Shown: positions 4,435 through 5,878 of the stretch, piece after piece | Layout of the letters: each line of letters begins with the position of its first letter | Numbering within the stretch: position 1 is the stretch's first letter | DNA from: Nitrososphaera sp. UBA217 | GTDB taxonomy: Archaea; Thermoproteota; Nitrososphaeria; Nitrososphaerales; Nitrososphaeraceae | NCBI GenBank assembly: GCA_002501845.1 | Contig: DAOL01000065.1 | Location: 1,442-7,319 of the forward strand | Direction: 5' to 3' | Length of the DNA stretch: 5,878 bases | Position numbers and translations under genes: made by a program | Notes under the pieces: generated by a model | What the model saw: only the letters and a program-made list of their open reading frames with translations | The model's database searches: none | Told to the model about the DNA's origin: nothing

Positions 4435-5733
4435 GAATTTCGTGAGCGTCTTTTGTCCATGCGCCGGCCTTTTGCCCTTTGCGGCTGGAGCGCGGACAGT
4501 CCTCTCGCCATCTTTTTCAATGGCTGCCTTGACCACTTTTAGCACGTTGTCATCCTTGGTGCCGCTGACGTAGACGACGTATACAAGCGCCTGATCTTTT
4601 CCATCTACTTTTCTGACGACCCTGCCGATCCGCTGCGCTACTTGGTTCATGTTGGAAGTGCTGGCAATGATGATGGCGATCCCCACCTGCGGCACGTCGA
4701 ACCCGATTTCAAGTGTATGTACCGATAAAAGTGGAAAATAGTCCTTCCCCCAGCTCTCTAGTATCTCCTGCCTTTCTCTTGGCTTGACTCCGTTGTGTAT
4801 GGTCTGGGCAGGTACGTCACCTTCTTCAAGCATATCCTTCAACAGCCGGATTGACTCGATTGTTTCGCTAAAGATCATGATGCGCTCATTAGGATGGCGC
4901 TTGACAAGCTCTGCTGCCTTTAGCAGCTTTCGCTTCGTGGCACTTAGAAGTTCCTTCCGCTTCCTAACGTTCGCAAACCACATTTTTGCCATCGACGCCC
5001 GAGACCCGCCACGCATCAATATCTTCGTCATTTTCATAGGGTCGTAGGTTTGTAGTTTCCTTGAGATGTCCTTTATAGCCTCACTTGTTTCGTCATAGAT
5101 CTTTTGTTCCTCCGGCGTAAAACTGACTTGAACTGGCTGGACAACGGGCTGCGCGAGCCTGCCGTCGGTGACTGCATCCTTTATCATGTACTTTTTGACA
5201 GCCGGCGCCACGGTCAGAATTGTCTTGTATTTCGGATCTTTTTCATCGATGGTGGCGGTTAGGCCAAGGATCGCCTTGCCTGGGTCCTCAACAATGACAT
5301 CAAAGATGCTGTCAAAGGCGACTGCGCTCTCGCTTACAAGGTGCACTTCGTCAAGCACAACCATCTTAGCGCTCCGTATAAGGTCGTGGTTGTTGATCGC
5401 GCTCTGGTAGGTACTGATCGTTATTTCCCTGATGTCCTTGCGCTCTCCATAGTAGACGCCGATGTGATCATCAGGGATGCCGTAGGCATGTAGGCGCTTG
5501 ACGTTCTGCTCGACAAGCACGATCCTTGGCACGAGGAACAATATTGGAAACCTGTCACTGCCGGCCAGCTCGGCGGCGCGTCTTGCGCACTCGAACGCAA
5601 TCTCGGTCTTGCCGGTGCCTGTGCTGAAAATGACAGAACCTCTGCAGCCGTTTGCAATCCATGCTTCTGCCGCTTCCAGCTGGTCTCTTTTCAGCTCGAA
5701 TGGGAACAGGATTGCAGATATTGCGGGCGGCAC
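4426..5733 (-). CDS. SF2 DNA helicase, XPB/SSL2-like (DEVH box)
   Basis: This is a predicted ATP-driven DNA translocase or helicase. Counting from the GTG at 5733 (435 residues), the motifs are: Q-like FPFELKRDQLEA (10-21), Walker A STGTGKT (37-43), Ia LVPRIVLVEQ (67-76), II DEVH (128-131), III GLTATI (157-162), IV IMIFSETIESI (285-295), V LEIGFDVP (341-348) and VI QRIGRVVRK (367-375). Both RecA domains are complete, joined by a basic helical linker (about 230-280). The N-terminal damage-recognition domain of canonical XPB is absent. The tail is basic and ends QKTLTKFSS, which resembles a PCNA-binding box. The frame runs back to a GTG at 5805. That start would overlap the divergent tsr3 start and place an inverted repeat in the coding region. 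GTG 5733 has a box A 25 bases upstream and is preferred. TTG 5784 is another option. Confidence 0.9.
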   Translation of the reverse strand: MPPAISAILFPFELKRDQLEAAEAWIANGCRGSVIFSTGTGKTEIAFECARRAAELAGSDRFPILFLVPRIVLVEQNVKRLHAYGIPDDHIGVYYGERKDIREITISTYQSAINNHDLIRSAKMVVLDEVHLVSESAVAFDSIFDVIVEDPGKAILGLTATIDEKDPKYKTILTVAPAVKKYMIKDAVTDGRLAQPVVQPVQVSFTPEEQKIYDETSEAIKDISRKLQTYDPMKMTKILMRGGSRASMAKMWFANVRKRKELLSATKRKLLKAAELVKRHPNERIMIFSETIESIRLLKDMLEEGDVPAQTIHNGVKPRERQEILESWGKDYFPLLSVHTLEIGFDVPQVGIAIIIASTSNMNQVAQRIGRVVRKVDGKDQALVYVVYVSGTKDDNVLKVVKAAIEKDGERTVRAPAAKGKRPAHGQKTLTKFSS

Positions 5734-5754
5734 GCAACAGCTGGACCCAAAGCG

Positions 5755-5762
5755 AATAAAAA
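5755..5762 (-). promoter_or_regulatory. Candidate box A promoter for the helicase
   Basis: The minus strand reads TTTTTATT, centred 25 bases upstream of the GTG at 5733. It lies inside the longer open frame that begins at 5805, so it supports the shorter start and a leaderless mRNA. Confidence 0.5.
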
Positions 5763-5763
5763 C

Positions 5764-5769
5764 TTTAAT
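5764..5769 (+). promoter_or_regulatory. Candidate box A promoter for the tsr3-like gene
   Basis: The plus strand reads TTTAAT, centred about 30 bases before the GTG at 5796. It abuts the helicase box A on the other strand, so the two genes would be transcribed from back-to-back promoters. Confidence 0.4.
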
Positions 5770-5773
5770 GATC

Positions 5774-5799
5774 TCACGCTGCAAAGAAACGCAGCGTGA
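5774..5799. repeat. Perfect 9-bp inverted repeat in the helicase/tsr3 divergent promoter
   Basis: TCACGCTGC (5774-5782) and GCAGCGTGA (5791-5799) are exact inverse complements separated by 8 bases. The site follows the tsr3 box A, covers the expected tsr3 transcription start and includes the GTG start codon (5796-5798). It lies upstream of the helicase box A. The position suits an operator for a dimeric regulator. No T-run follows, so it is not an obvious terminator. Confidence 0.55.
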
Positions 5800-5878
5800 A
5801 GCCACTAGTATACATGCTCCGGCAGGACGACCCGTTCAAGTGCACGGCAGCAAAACTGGCTAGGTTCCACCTGGCGGA
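5796..5878 (+). CDS. tsr3: Tsr3-like rRNA aminocarboxypropyltransferase, 5' part only
   Basis: Only the first 27 codons lie in the window; the gene continues beyond 5878. The N-terminus includes VYMLRQDDPFKCTAAKLARF (residues 5-24). This matches the start of the Tsr3 (DUF367) family, where a hydrophobic strand leads into D-P-x-K-C-T and a K-L-A-R helix. Tsr3 transfers the aminocarboxypropyl group from S-adenosylmethionine to a modified uridine in the decoding region of small-subunit rRNA. GTG 5796 is preferred over ATG 5814 because the preceding residues KPLVY complete the expected first beta strand. An in-frame TGA at 5769 bars any much longer start. A related protein with the same N-terminal motif is possible until the rest is read. 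Confidence 0.65.
   Translation, partial: MKPLVYMLRQDDPFKCTAAKLARFHLA

Noticed and set aside
5498..5863. Plus-strand frame of 121 codons over the helicase 5' end and the window end
   Set aside because: It is antisense to helicase motifs and in a different frame from the tsr3 match. Its Ser/Ala/Pro-rich composition is typical of a shadow.
1..5878. Insertion sequence, prophage, CRISPR array or defence system
   Set aside because: There is no transposase, integrase, regular spaced repeats or phage-like gene. The helicase and nuclease-like pair was considered as defence, but the genes are convergent, the helicase looks like a housekeeping XPB-type enzyme, and the neighbours are core metabolism.

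Overview
The window looks like the chromosome of an ammonia-oxidising archaeon of the Thaumarchaeota/Nitrososphaeria. This is inferred from the archaeal-type adenosylhomocysteinase without the C-terminal tail of the eukaryotic enzyme, the 383-residue 3-hydroxyacyl-CoA dehydrogenase of the type used for autotrophic carbon fixation in this group, an XPB-like SF2 helicase, the start of a Tsr3-type rRNA modification gene, a tRNA without encoded CCA, and archaeal box A (TATA) promoters placed for leaderless transcripts. No species is claimed.

Layout. A minus-strand block runs from about 3690 down to 9. It holds a 3-hydroxyacyl-CoA (3-hydroxybutyryl-CoA) dehydrogenase (2539-3690), a roughly 500-base gap with little convincing coding sequence (2035-2538), a phosphoribosyltransferase (1399-2034), adenosylhomocysteinase (117-1364) and tRNA-Val(CAC) (9-83). 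Spacing is tight from the phosphoribosyltransferase onwards, yet ahcY and the tRNA each have their own box A. The dehydrogenase is divergent from a plus-strand gene for an unrecognised protein with a PD-(D/E)XK-nuclease-like pattern (3766-4434). That gene runs tail-to-tail into a minus-strand SF2 helicase (4426-5733), and the two coding regions overlap by 9 bp. The helicase is divergent from a plus-strand gene whose first 27 codons match Tsr3 (5796 to the window end).

How the genes fit together. AhcY removes S-adenosylhomocysteine, and its adenosine product could feed nucleobase salvage, in which a phosphoribosyltransferase would be a natural neighbour; this link is inference. The dehydrogenase probably serves the 3-hydroxypropionate/4-hydroxybutyrate cycle. 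The helicase ends in a PCNA-binding (PIP) box-like sequence and shares its 3' end with the nuclease-like gene, which makes a DNA-repair or replication pairing worth testing.

Transcription signals. An AT-rich box A centred 25-28 bases upstream of the proposed first base is seen for tRNA-Val, ahcY, the phosphoribosyltransferase, the dehydrogenase and the helicase. This spacing was used to revise three starts inward from the longest open frame. Nothing in the window looks like an insertion sequence, prophage, CRISPR array or defence island. The least explained parts are the gap at 2035-2538, the nuclease-like protein, and a perfect 9-bp inverted repeat between the helicase and tsr3.
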